64,000 bases of DNA from Gammaproteobacteria bacterium. GTDB taxonomy: Bacteria; Pseudomonadota; Gammaproteobacteria; Pseudomonadales; Cellvibrionaceae. A program made the translations under genes and the position numbers. The stretch spans positions 992,001 through 1,056,000 of the forward strand of contig SEBU01000001.1 in the NCBI GenBank assembly GCA_004173475.1, given 5' to 3'. The notes beneath the pieces were generated by a model. It saw only the letters and a program-made list of their open reading frames with translations, did not search any database and was not told the DNA's origin. Numbering within the stretch: position 1 is the stretch's first letter; each line of letters begins with the position of its first letter. This document shows positions 43,919 through 52,784 of the stretch, piece by piece.

Positions 43919-44725
43919 CTAACTTGCGGCTTTAATGACAACCGGTTTTTTAACCGGCAACTTTTTTTCAATCAAATATTTCCAATAACGTTTTGGAACG
44001 TGACGTAAATGTAACTTGGGATTTTTTCGCTCTTGTATATTTACCGAATGAAAATAATTTTCCCACAAGGATTGATATATTTTTTCCTTATCGTCAATTA
44101 TCTCTTGCTTCAAATCACCGTTACTAAAATTAAATACCGGGTCATCTAATTTTATAAAGCGCGTGTCGGTTAAATTGTAATGAATACCGTAGTGGCGCTT
44201 AGTATCGACGATAATCCAAGGCTGATCTGCATAGCGTCGCTCAAAATGATCACCGATCAATGGCAGAACATTAAAATCAGGATCGATAGCAGCATAAAAA
44301 ATTCCGGTATTGGCTTTCTGAAAGCGAACAAAGGCATGCATTCTATGTACTTCACGGTGCATCATTCGCTCAATTTGCGATGCTTTTAAAATATATTCAT
44401 TACCGAAATTTTCAAGGATCTTGTCATTGCGTTTAGCAACTATAGCTTTAATAACGTGAAATATAATAAGCTCAATCTGCGGCAATTCAGACAAATACAT
44501 TTTATATATTAGTTCCGAAGCCTGATTCGCGGTTCGGTCATCCACACCTTTCAATACGCGAGCCGCAAGCTCTTCATCCGCCGCCACGTGCATCGCATTA
44601 TCGAGCAAGGTGAATTGATGATGTTGTTCTACTACAATTGCATGTGGAATCTCTTTATTTTCAAATGCCACAAAAATACAACTTAATAAACCTTCAAAAC
44701 TGCCATCGTACACGTAGGTCGCCAT
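43919..44725 (-). CDS. DUF4130 (TIGR03915-type) putative DNA repair protein
   Basis: A 268-residue protein with the opening YVYDGSFEGLLSCIFVAFEN and central RMMHREVHRMHAFVRFQKAN that mark TIGR03915/DUF4130. In many bacteria this domain is fused to a UdgX-type uracil-DNA glycosylase domain; here it stands alone. It lies 6 bases downstream of the radical SAM partner, the usual pairing. A DNA repair role is proposed from gene association only. After the stop, another frame (43863-43920) reads a Lys-rich tail, a possible frameshifted C-terminus. Confidence 0.85.
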   Translation of the reverse strand: MATYVYDGSFEGLLSCIFVAFENKEIPHAIVVEQHHQFTLLDNAMHVAADEELAARVLKGVDDRTANQASELIYKMYLSELPQIELIIFHVIKAIVAKRNDKILENFGNEYILKASQIERMMHREVHRMHAFVRFQKANTGIFYAAIDPDFNVLPLIGDHFERRYADQPWIIVDTKRHYGIHYNLTDTRFIKLDDPVFNFSNGDLKQEIIDDKEKIYQSLWENYFHSVNIQERKNPKLHLRHVPKRYWKYLIEKKLPVKKPVVIKAAS

Positions 44726-44731
44726 ACGTAA

Positions 44732-45973
44732 TCATCCAAACAGACTAAGCTGAGGTGGCATTTGCTTGGTTTCACCTGCAATAATTAATTGTTTGATATC
44801 GAGCATCTGATAATCTTTTTGTTGTGCAGGCAACCCAGGACATGAAATAAAATAACGTGCACGTTTTAACACCACACCGATTTTATGCAAGTGATCCGAA
44901 TTCAAACGCTGATGAATTCGTGACGAAATAATCTTCTTGGCAGATTTAACGCCTATGCCGGGCACGCGCAAAATCATTTCATAATCATCGCGATTAATAT
45001 CCACCGGAAATTTTTCCGGATGGCGCAATGCGTAACCTAATTTTGGATCTATATCCAAATCCAAATTAGGATTCTTTTCGTCGAGAATTTCATCCACCGA
45101 AAATTTATAAAACCTTAACAACCAATCGGCTTGGTAAATTCGATTTTCACGTAATAGTGGCGGAGCAGAAATTAGGGGAACCCGATTATCGGTTTGAATA
45201 GGCACGTAGCCAGAATAATACACACGCTTTAACTTTTGGGTTTTATAGAGGCCATCCGCCAAGCGCAAAATTTGAGTATCACTTTCAGGCGAAGCTCCTA
45301 CAATTAATTGTGTGCTTTGACCTGCGGGTAAAAACTGCGGTGTGGATTTAAAATGCAGCTTGTCATCAACATAACGATCTTTTTCACCCGATAAATAATT
45401 CATGGGCGTAATGATGTCGCTATAATTTTTTTCTGGCGCGACTTTTTGCAAACTTGCTTCCGACGGAATTTCAATATTCACGCTAAGCCGATCTGAATAC
45501 AAACCCGCTTCATGCAATAGTTCCGGGCTTGCACCGGGAATTGCTTTTAAATGAATGTAGCCGTTGAAGTTGTGCACAGTGCGTAACGTCTTAGCAACTC
45601 GCACCAATCGCTCCATGGTGTAGTCAGCATTTTTGAAAATTCCCGAGCTGAGAAATAAGCCTTCAATATAATTTCTGCGATAGAAATTAATCGTAAGGTC
45701 GACGACATCTTCCACCGTAAACGCCGCGCGTTTTACATCGTTGCTGCGCCGACTCACACAATAAGCACAATCGTAAATGCAGTGATTGGTAAACAAGATT
45801 TTTAAGAGGGAGACGCAGCGACCATCCTCAGTGTAACTGTGGCAAATTCCCATTCCATCCGAATTACCCAAACCTTTGGACGCGTTTGCACGCTTGCTTC
45901 CACTTGAAGAACAGGATGCGTCGTATTTAGCCGCATCCGACAAAACAGTTAACTTTTCTAAAATTTTGCTCAT
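44732..45973 (-). CDS. Putative DNA modification/repair radical SAM protein (TIGR03916-type)
   Basis: A 413-residue radical SAM enzyme. The iron-sulfur cluster motif is C-x3-C-x2-C in NHCIYDCAYCVSRRS (about residues 66-75). A C-terminal helix-hairpin-helix (LRVPGIGVKSAKKIISSRI, about 333-351) predicts nucleic acid binding. An N-terminal Cys-Ser-rich stretch (YDASCSSSGSKR) is also family-typical. It pairs with the DUF4130 gene; in other genomes a UdgX glycosylase completes the set. The chemistry is unknown. Confidence 0.87.
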   Translation of the reverse strand: MSKILEKLTVLSDAAKYDASCSSSGSKRANASKGLGNSDGMGICHSYTEDGRCVSLLKILFTNHCIYDCAYCVSRRSNDVKRAAFTVEDVVDLTINFYRRNYIEGLFLSSGIFKNADYTMERLVRVAKTLRTVHNFNGYIHLKAIPGASPELLHEAGLYSDRLSVNIEIPSEASLQKVAPEKNYSDIITPMNYLSGEKDRYVDDKLHFKSTPQFLPAGQSTQLIVGASPESDTQILRLADGLYKTQKLKRVYYSGYVPIQTDNRVPLISAPPLLRENRIYQADWLLRFYKFSVDEILDEKNPNLDLDIDPKLGYALRHPEKFPVDINRDDYEMILRVPGIGVKSAKKIISSRIHQRLNSDHLHKIGVVLKRARYFISCPGLPAQQKDYQMLDIKQLIIAGETKQMPPQLSLFG

Positions 45974-46062
45974 GATTCGTCACCGCCAAAATACTGTATA
46001 TATAACCATACCACTACAGTTTTAATCTGGCAAACGGCACGCGCAAATAAATAATGAAGCAT

Positions 46063-46089
46063 AAAAAAAGCCGCACGAGGCGGCCTTTT
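46063..46089 (-). terminator. Rho-independent terminator after panD
   Basis: On the - strand GCCGC, a five-base loop and GCGGC precede a run of seven T, 17 bases after the panD stop. Confidence 0.85.
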
Positions 46090-46106
46090 ATCGATTCGGT
46101 AAATTT

Positions 46107-46508
46107 CTAATTTTTGAGCGGCAGCGTGTCTTTATCCTGCGTAGGAATAGAATCCGACGTGCGATTTACCGTGTTATCTTCATTGAGATAAACAAGCTTC
46201 GGTTTATGCGCTGACAATTCAGCATCGGTAAAATAACCGTAAGTCGCGATGATCACGCGATCACCTACACCGACTTTACGTGCGGCCGCGCCATTCATTG
46301 AGAAAGTGCCTGAGCCTGCTTCAGCTAAAATAATATAGGTGTGAAAACGCTCGCCATTGCTCACGTTATAAATATCGATTTGTTCGAATTCGCGCATTCC
46401 CGCCAACTTTACGAGGTCAGCATCAATCGCGCAGGAACCGTCATACCAAAGCTCCGCCTGCGTCACTTTGGCCATGTGTAATTTTGCTTTAAGCATGTGA
46501 GTTAACAT
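46107..46508 (-). CDS. panD: Aspartate 1-decarboxylase proenzyme
   Basis: PanD makes beta-alanine for pantothenate. From the ATG at 46508 (GGAG six bases upstream) the self-cleavage Gly24-Ser25 falls in WYDGSCAID at exactly the canonical numbering, which supports this start over the longer frame from 46562. The protein is 133 residues, close to the usual 126. It follows panC on the same strand with a 184-base gap. Confidence 0.93.
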   Translation of the reverse strand: MLTHMLKAKLHMAKVTQAELWYDGSCAIDADLVKLAGMREFEQIDIYNVSNGERFHTYIILAEAGSGTFSMNGAAARKVGVGDRVIIATYGYFTDAELSAHKPKLVYLNEDNTVNRTSDSIPTQDKDTLPLKN

Positions 46509-46692
46509 AAAAATCTCCAGAAGCCGAAGTGTTGATTTGTTGCCCGTGTAAGGAGGCTGCAAAAATGATTGCTGCAGCCCTAACCTTGATCGACTTCCTT
46601 CGTCAGTAAAACGCTACTGACGCACCATTTGAGCATCGCCTCAGCGCATACTCGGGATCTCGATTATCCCACCCCCAAATGTCGTTTGAGTG

Positions 46693-47544
46693 TTATCCCA
46701 AAACAACGGAAACATTATCTATCAAGCGTGCGCCTTGTGTATACATGGCTCCAAGAATCGTAATTTCCGTATCATCGTGAGCTGCTATTTCAAGGGTGCG
46801 ACTGTTACAAATGCTCACGTAGTCCACTTTGAATCCGGCGACCTGAATTTGTTCCTTTGCGCTTAAGATCAACCCGCCAAAATCGCGATTGCCTTGCTCA
46901 ATTTGCTGTTTGATCCAATTCAAACTGCGGTTGAGTTGCGCTACGCGTGGACGTTCATCAGCGCTAATAAACCCATTGCGCGAACTCATTGCCAAACCGT
47001 CAGATTCGCGAACTATCTCACCCGCCACAATTTTGATCGGGATACATAAGTCTTCCACCATGCGACGAATAACGGCCAGCTGCTGAAAGTCTTTAATCCC
47101 AAACACAGCTTCGTCGGGCTGAACGATGTTAAATAACTTGGTAACGACCGTTGTTACACCTTCAAAATGACCAGGGCGACTCGCTCCGCAAAGCACATCG
47201 GTCATAGTCGGGACAATTAATCGAGTCTGTTCGGCCATACCATTGGGGTAGATTTCTTTATCATTGGGGCAGAACAAATAATCGCAATTGGCGGCGTCTA
47301 ACTTGGCAGAGTCCGCAGCCAAAGTACGCGGGTATTTATCCCAATCTTCATTCAAACCAAACTGCAGCGGATTTACGAAAATGCTTGTCACCACTACATC
47401 ACAGCTGCGTTGGGCGATTTTTACGAGCTCAATGTGAGCATCGTGCAAGTTACCCATAGTTGGCACAAAACCTATGCGTTTACCGGCTTTGCGCTCAGTC
47501 GCCAAGGCGTCACGAAGAGTTTGGATATGATGAAAGACCTGCAT
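46693..47544 (-). CDS. panC: Pantothenate synthetase
   Basis: PanC joins pantoate and beta-alanine using ATP. The 283-residue protein from ATG 47544 (AAGG about 8 bases upstream) starts [14 protein letters not shown] as homologues do; the frame to 47610 is extra. The ATP-binding motif is [15 protein letters not shown], with the usual Gly between Glu and His replaced by Ala but both His kept, and the SSRN segment ([10 protein letters not shown]) is intact. panB, normally adjacent, is not present in this window. Confidence 0.93.
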   Translation of the reverse strand: MQVFHHIQTLRDALATERKAGKRIGFVPTMGNLHDAHIELVKIAQRSCDVVVTSIFVNPLQFGLNEDWDKYPRTLAADSAKLDAANCDYLFCPNDKEIYPNGMAEQTRLIVPTMTDVLCGASRPGHFEGVTTVVTKLFNIVQPDEAVFGIKDFQQLAVIRRMVEDLCIPIKIVAGEIVRESDGLAMSSRNGFISADERPRVAQLNRSLNWIKQQIEQGNRDFGGLILSAKEQIQVAGFKVDYVSICNSRTLEIAAHDDTEITILGAMYTQGARLIDNVSVVLG

Positions 47545-47704
47545 TTGAATACCTTTTAGGGAGTACCAAAACGGGCGCGGATAATACACGTTTGCTAAAT
47601 CTAAGTACATTTCAATTGATCAAATTTTAGCCTTAGACCTACCTCCGCCAAGCCAGCCTTGAATGACATTTGTAAACAAAATGGCTCTTAAAAAAACATC
47701 CGCC

Positions 47705-47732
47705 TTGACTAATACAACTTTTAACCAATAAT
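47705..47732 (+). promoter_or_regulatory. Probable promoter of the marR-efflux operon
   Basis: TTGACT (47705-47710) and AATAAT (47727-47732) are 16 bases apart. The first MarR-type operator begins 2 bases after the -10, so repression by occlusion is expected. Confidence 0.55.
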
Positions 47733-47734
47733 AC

Positions 47735-47776
47735 CTGCCTAGGCAAACATTGTTTTGGCAGATGTTGCCAAGGCAA
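47735..47776. promoter_or_regulatory. Two MarR-type operators
   Basis: CTGCCTAGGCAA (47735-47746) and TTGCCAAGGCAA (47765-47776) match the E. coli MarR operator consensus TTGCC-N2-GGCAA with one and zero mismatches. They lie 30 bases apart (about three helical turns) between the promoter and the regulator's start codon. Confidence 0.75.
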
Positions 47777-47811
47777 TATTTGACGAAGCAACTTCTATCA
47801 AGGCATTACTT

Positions 47812-48288
47812 ATGGTGCAGCATTACGATCCCTTCAACTTCAGTCCCAAAAATAGCCTCGGCTATTTGCTGAAAACCAATCATATGCTTATGCATGAATG
47901 CGCTGATGGCGTGCTAGCTAACCATGACATGACATTTGTTCAGTGGCTGGCGTTGATAAAGCTGAAAGACGGTTTAGCGGAAACCGCGAGCGACCTCTGC
48001 CGAACACTTTCTCACGACAACGGTGCCATTACACGAATGGTAGATCTTCTTGAAAGCCGAGGTTTCGTTGAGCGCGAACGAAGCCTGGAGGATCGTCGCG
48101 TAGTTAAATTACGCATAACCGAATCAGGTCGCGCAAAACTGGCTGAACTTACGCCTCCGCTTATTATGAACCTCAATAAGGCGTTAGAGCCGCTTAGCGC
48201 TGATGAGTTTGCCGAACTTAATCGCCTGCTAGGGAAACTGAAAAAGTGTTTTGAGCAGGCGTCTACCAGCTCGAAGGAGGCATCATGA
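47812..48288 (+). CDS. MarR-family transcriptional regulator
   Basis: A 158-residue winged-helix regulator (ETASDLCRTLSHDNGAITRM, then ESRGFVERERSLEDRRVVKL, the MarR wing with D-R-R). I start at ATG 47812, with AAGG 8 bases upstream. The frame is open back to a TTG at 47755, but that start would put the second operator inside the gene and lacks a ribosome-binding site. The stop overlaps the next gene as ATGA. It most likely represses its own efflux operon and is relieved by a small aromatic or lipophilic compound. Confidence 0.88.
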   Translation: MVQHYDPFNFSPKNSLGYLLKTNHMLMHECADGVLANHDMTFVQWLALIKLKDGLAETASDLCRTLSHDNGAITRMVDLLESRGFVERERSLEDRRVVKLRITESGRAKLAELTPPLIMNLNKALEPLSADEFAELNRLLGKLKKCFEQASTSSKEAS

Positions 48289-49790
48289 AAGTAAAATTCC
48301 TAAGCCTCTGGCCTATGCTCGGCGCAGTTGCGCTTTTGGCAGGATGCGTATCCCCGCCTAAAGAAGATACACGTATCGTCCCGCTCGACTCCAATAATCT
48401 TGGTCTTAATCAAAGCTCATCACCACGTGCCGCCGAAAGCTGGTGGAAGGTATTTGGCGATGACCAACTCAACCAGTTAATTGATCAAGCATTAACCAAC
48501 AGCCCAAGCCTAAATGAAGCTTTGATCCGCGTGCGCGGTGCGCAAGCCCAAGCGATTGCCGCAGGTGCAAAACTGCGCCCCGGTTTTTCATTAGACGCAG
48601 ATGAAACTTACCAACGTTTGTCCGAAAACTACATTTATCCGCCCAAAGAAGCTGGCTTAGGTGTAGCTGGCGGCGATATGGCCTGGATGGGTCAAACAAC
48701 CCTGGGCTTGTCGTGGGATCTGGATTTTTGGGGTCAGCATGAGAAATTACTTCAACAAGCAAACAATAAGGTTGTAGCCGCTGATTTGGATCGAGCTACC
48801 GCTCGCCTCGCACTATCTGGCGCCTTGGCGCAATCTTACGTTGACCTTTACCGCGCTTATGCCTTCGCCGATATCGCTAACCAAACTGAGCAACAACGCG
48901 AAACACTTTTGCGGCTAACAAAAAGCCGTGTGAATGCAGGGCTGGATACGCAGCTCGAACTTAAGTTAGCGGAAGCTGCATTGCCGCAAGCGCGGACCGC
49001 TCGTTTACAAGCTGAAATACAACGCGATTTAGCCGTGCATAACCTGGCAGCCCTTTCCGGTAAGGGCGCGGATGCCTACGACAATATCAAGCGCCCGCAG
49101 ATAACACCCGATGCAACCTTACCTTTGCCCACTGAATTAACTCTTGATCTACTCTCTCGTCGCCCGGATATCCTGGCCGCAAAAGCGCGCGTTGAAGCTG
49201 CAACGGCTGGTCGGGCTGCAGCAAAAGCGGCGTTTTATCCCGACATTAACTTAAAAGCGTTTGTCGGATTGCAAGCTGTCGGGTTGAATAAACTTGTGGA
49301 TTCGGGCAGTACCATTTACGGTGCGGGCCCTGCATTGAATTTGCCGGTATTCGACTCACAGCGGTTGAAAGCAGGTTACATAGGTGCAACCGCTGAATTG
49401 GACGGCGCCGTAGCCAGCTATAACGAAACCGTACTCAAAGCGATTCGCGATGTAGCCGACCAGCTGAGCCGTTTGGAATCACTCAAACGTCAATTGATTG
49501 AAACCCAGCAAACTGCAAATGCCACAGAAGCTGCCTACAGGCTGGCACAAAATCGTTACGAGGCAGGCCTGAGCTCGCAATTAGTCGTGTTGAATGCCGA
49601 AACACAATTGTTGAGCACGCGCCGCGATCTTGTTTCACTCCAAACCCAATTACTCATTACCCGCGTCACGCTCCTGTTGAATTTCGGCGGCAGCTTTGAC
49701 CCAACTTCCAGCACTCTAACTTCCCCCAACCTAACTTCCGATAATCTTACGTCGAAAGCTGTTCTCGCTCAGGGAGCTCAACATGAATAA
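48285..49790 (+). CDS. Outer membrane efflux lipoprotein (NodT/OprM-type)
   Basis: A 501-residue TolC-like channel with a lipoprotein signal (LGAVALLAGC, lipobox L-A-G-C at about residue 21) and two OEP domains of alternating long helices (AESWWKVFGDDQLNQLIDQA at the start, QNRYEAGLSSQLVVLNAETQ near the end). It forms the outer-membrane exit of the pump encoded by the next two genes. The C-terminus has a short Ser/Thr/Leu/Asn-rich near-repeat (SSTLTSPNLTSDNLTS). It overlaps its neighbours on both sides. Confidence 0.92.
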   Translation: MKVKFLSLWPMLGAVALLAGCVSPPKEDTRIVPLDSNNLGLNQSSSPRAAESWWKVFGDDQLNQLIDQALTNSPSLNEALIRVRGAQAQAIAAGAKLRPGFSLDADETYQRLSENYIYPPKEAGLGVAGGDMAWMGQTTLGLSWDLDFWGQHEKLLQQANNKVVAADLDRATARLALSGALAQSYVDLYRAYAFADIANQTEQQRETLLRLTKSRVNAGLDTQLELKLAEAALPQARTARLQAEIQRDLAVHNLAALSGKGADAYDNIKRPQITPDATLPLPTELTLDLLSRRPDILAAKARVEAATAGRAAAKAAFYPDINLKAFVGLQAVGLNKLVDSGSTIYGAGPALNLPVFDSQRLKAGYIGATAELDGAVASYNETVLKAIRDVADQLSRLESLKRQLIETQQTANATEAAYRLAQNRYEAGLSSQLVVLNAETQLLSTRRDLVSLQTQLLITRVTLLLNFGGSFDPTSSTLTSPNLTSDNLTSKAVLAQGAQHE

Positions 49791-50979
49791 TCCTGTAACT
49801 AATGAATCAAACTCCGATTCAACATCGAATGGTAAACGCAACCAACGCTTGCTAGTGGTAGGTGCGGTAGTTCTCCTTGGTGTGATTGCGTACACGGCTT
49901 ACTATTTTCTGCATTCACGCTATTTCGAAGAAACCGATGATGCTTATGTAGCGTCGGACATGGTGCAGATAAATAGCGAGGTTTCCGGCACCGTTATTTC
50001 TGTGGGAGTCGATAACACTCAGCAGGTAACCCGTGGACAGACACTAATCGAACTCGATCCGGCAGATGCGCAGATTGCTGTCGCAGCAGCAGAGGCAGAG
50101 CTTGCGCGCTCAGTGCGTAATGTACGCGCGCTTTTCTCCCGATCGAGCGGTTTGAAATCTGTTATCAACGCTCGCCAAATTGCACTGCAAAGTGCACGCA
50201 ATGATTTGCAACGTCGCATGAAAGTGGCGGCTGAAGGAGGTGTTTCTGCGGAGGAGTTACAACACTCTAAAGATCAAGTTGCGCAACTCGAAGCGGCTTT
50301 GGCGACGAGCTCTGAAGAGTTAGAAACTAACAATGCACAGGTGGAGAACACCACTATCGCAAACCATCCCCAAGTTCTGTCTGCAGCGGCTAGTCTTCGC
50401 CAGGCATCACTTGCGTTAAAACGCACTCGAATCGTCGCACCGGTTAGCGGAGCCGTTGCACGTCGTAATGTCGAAATAGGTAGCAGAATTGCGGCTGGCA
50501 CTCCTTTACTAGCGGTTGTTCCACTGGAAAACGCTTGGGTGGATGCCAATTTCAAAGAAGTTCAACTGGAACACATGCGCGTTGGCCAGCCGGTCGAGGT
50601 CCATTCAGACATGTACGGTAAAGACGTAACTTACCACGGCAAAATTGCCGGTCTGGGTGCAGGGAGCGGCGCCGCCTTTGCACTTCTTCCACCACAAAAT
50701 GCATCAGGCAACTGGATCAAAATTGTTCAACGAGTTCCTGTTCGCATCGCCCTTGATCCAAAGGAGCTTGCAAAAAATCCGTTACGCCTTGGCTTATCCA
50801 TGCATGTTGAAGTCGATATGCACAATACGGATGGTTCGTTGGTTGCGACTCAGATTCGCACTGCGCCGCAACAATTAATTGCCAATGGCGAGCATGACTC
50901 CGATCTCAATGTAAAAATCGCCGACATCATCAAAAACAACAGTGGTGGTGTTAAACCTGCTGCTAGCGGTGTGCTATGA
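49783..50979 (+). CDS. emrA: Membrane fusion protein (EmrA/HlyD family)
   Basis: A 398-residue periplasmic adaptor with one N-terminal membrane helix (LLVVGAVVLLGVIAYTAYYF), a barrel-sandwich lipoyl domain (YFEETDDAYVASDMVQINSE, then VSGTVISVGV), a long coiled-coil hairpin (about 95-200) and a beta-barrel domain. TDDAYV is the hallmark of EmrA-type adaptors that couple MFS pumps to outer membrane channels. The start overlaps the previous gene by 8 bases and the end overlaps the MFS gene as ATGA. Confidence 0.93.
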   Translation: MNNPVTNESNSDSTSNGKRNQRLLVVGAVVLLGVIAYTAYYFLHSRYFEETDDAYVASDMVQINSEVSGTVISVGVDNTQQVTRGQTLIELDPADAQIAVAAAEAELARSVRNVRALFSRSSGLKSVINARQIALQSARNDLQRRMKVAAEGGVSAEELQHSKDQVAQLEAALATSSEELETNNAQVENTTIANHPQVLSAAASLRQASLALKRTRIVAPVSGAVARRNVEIGSRIAAGTPLLAVVPLENAWVDANFKEVQLEHMRVGQPVEVHSDMYGKDVTYHGKIAGLGAGSGAAFALLPPQNASGNWIKIVQRVPVRIALDPKELAKNPLRLGLSMHVEVDMHNTDGSLVATQIRTAPQQLIANGEHDSDLNVKIADIIKNNSGGVKPAASGVL

Positions 50980-52532
50980 GTAATGCTCCTGCCACTAGCA
51001 CGACCGGCACGCCGGGCGTGGGATTGCCGATGGGGATAGTCGCCACGGCATTAGCACTCGGCACGTTTATGCAAGTGTTGGATACGACTATTGCCAACGT
51101 ATCTATTCCTACAATTGCCGGAAACTTAGGCGTGTCGCCGGATCAGGGGACATGGGTAATCACCTCATTCGCCGTCGCCAACGGTATCTCCGTGCCTTTA
51201 ACGGGATGGTTGATGCAGCGGTTCGGTGTAGTGCGCACCTTCGTAGTTTCCGTTTTACTATTTACAATCGCGTCGTTTCTCTGCGGCGTTGCCTGGAGCT
51301 TATCTTCATTGATTGCTTTCCGGGTACTTCAGGGCGCAGTTTCTGGCCCTATGATTCCCGGTTCGCAAGCCCTATTGCTTGCCTTATTCCCACCCGAAAA
51401 AAAGGGAACCGCCCTTGCCGTTTGGTCCATGACAACGCTGGTGGCGCCTATCTGCGGCCCGATTTTGGGCGGCTTTATTTCGGATAATTACGCCTGGCCT
51501 TGGATCTTCCTGATCAATGTTCCGGTAGGTCTATTCTGCGCATTCGTATGCTGGAAAGGTATGAAACACAGGGAAACCCCGACACGCAAATTGCCAATCG
51601 ACGGCATAGGTTTGGCCTTGCTAGTGGTATGGGTAGGGTCCCTGCAAATCATGCTGGATAAAGGGAAGGACGCAGATTGGTTTAACTCCAACTTTATCAT
51701 CGTCATGGGCTTGGTAGCCTTAGTCGGCTTTATCATTTTTTTGATCTGGGAGTTCAGCCAGAAGCATCCGATTATCGACCTGTCATTGTTCAAAAATCGT
51801 AACTTCAGTATTGGTACAACTGCTCTGTGTTTAGGCTACGGCGTGTTCTTCGGCGCTGTGGTTTTACAACCGCTGTGGATGCAAACCTGGCTCGGCTATA
51901 ACGCAACCTGGGCAGGTTTAATCGCAGCACCCAGTGGTGTGGTCGCGGTGTTAATCTCGCCTTTCGTAGGAAAATATATTAGCAAGTTCGATACTCGTCT
52001 CTTCGCGCTTTTCGCTTTCTTTGTATTCGGTGTTTCCTATTTCATGCGCTCGGGCTACACCGCTGATGCAAGCTACAGCGCTTACATAATGCCGCTGCTG
52101 GTGCAGGGCGTTGCTATGTCGATATTTTTTATCGCGCTGTTATCAATAGTGCTCGACGGCGTACCGCCTCATCAAATTCCGGCTGCGTCAGGGCTATCAA
52201 ACTTTCTACGGATTGTCGCAGGCAGCTTTGCAACTTCTATCACCACAACTTTTTGGGACGACCGCGCCGCGTTACATCAAACCCGACTGGCCGAATCCTC
52301 CAGCATTTACGACCCAAGCCTTACAGAATCCATAAATCATTTAACGGCAAATGGTTTAACTCAAACGCAATCTCTCGCCGCATTAACGCGTGAGCTGGGC
52401 AACCAAGCCCATTTAATGTCTGTGCTGGATTTTTTCTGGATTGCAGGCTGGCTGAGCTGCGGAATCGCCGGATTAGTCCTGTTCGCGCGCAGACCGCAAG
52501 GAGGAAAAGCACCTGTTGCGGCGGCGGATTAG
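50976..52532 (+). CDS. emrB: DHA2-family MFS drug efflux pump (EmrB/QacA type)
   Basis: A 518-residue, 14-helix proton antiporter. Motif D1 is in VLDTTIANVSIPTIAGNLGV and motif C-like GPILGGFISDNYAWPWIFLI on helix 5. With the MarR, OprM-type and EmrA genes it forms a complete one-operon tripartite pump for hydrophobic toxicants. The four reading frames overlap or abut, which argues for one transcript ending at the terminator just downstream. Confidence 0.94.
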   Translation: MSNAPATSTTGTPGVGLPMGIVATALALGTFMQVLDTTIANVSIPTIAGNLGVSPDQGTWVITSFAVANGISVPLTGWLMQRFGVVRTFVVSVLLFTIASFLCGVAWSLSSLIAFRVLQGAVSGPMIPGSQALLLALFPPEKKGTALAVWSMTTLVAPICGPILGGFISDNYAWPWIFLINVPVGLFCAFVCWKGMKHRETPTRKLPIDGIGLALLVVWVGSLQIMLDKGKDADWFNSNFIIVMGLVALVGFIIFLIWEFSQKHPIIDLSLFKNRNFSIGTTALCLGYGVFFGAVVLQPLWMQTWLGYNATWAGLIAAPSGVVAVLISPFVGKYISKFDTRLFALFAFFVFGVSYFMRSGYTADASYSAYIMPLLVQGVAMSIFFIALLSIVLDGVPPHQIPAASGLSNFLRIVAGSFATSITTTFWDDRAALHQTRLAESSSIYDPSLTESINHLTANGLTQTQSLAALTRELGNQAHLMSVLDFFWIAGWLSCGIAGLVLFARRPQGGKAPVAAAD

Positions 52533-52548
52533 TACTGCTTTCAAAAAA

Positions 52549-52574
52549 GGGCGCCTTCGAGGCGCTTCTTTTTT
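52549..52574 (+). terminator. Rho-independent terminator of the efflux operon
   Basis: GCGCC, loop TTCGA and GGCGC, followed by TTC and a run of six T, 17 bases after the emrB stop. Confidence 0.85.
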
Positions 52575-52784
52575 GATGAATCTACATTGTGGTGCTATAA
52601 ATTGGGATGCTATAGATGTAATGAACTCCACTTATAGGACGATTAGCAACGCAACTTTAAGCAACAGATTCATTTATCTTTGTAAATTGTCGCCAAAGTG
52701 AAGCTCAATAATATCCGCACGCCTTTGGTGTTAATGCATGACATGGACACTCAGGGAATCCAATAAAACTTACAGGAATGATGT

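Noticed and set aside
47755-47811. TTG-initiated N-terminal extension of the MarR regulator
   Set aside because: It has no ribosome-binding site, contains the second operator and adds residues not typical of the family; ATG 47812 has AAGG correctly placed.
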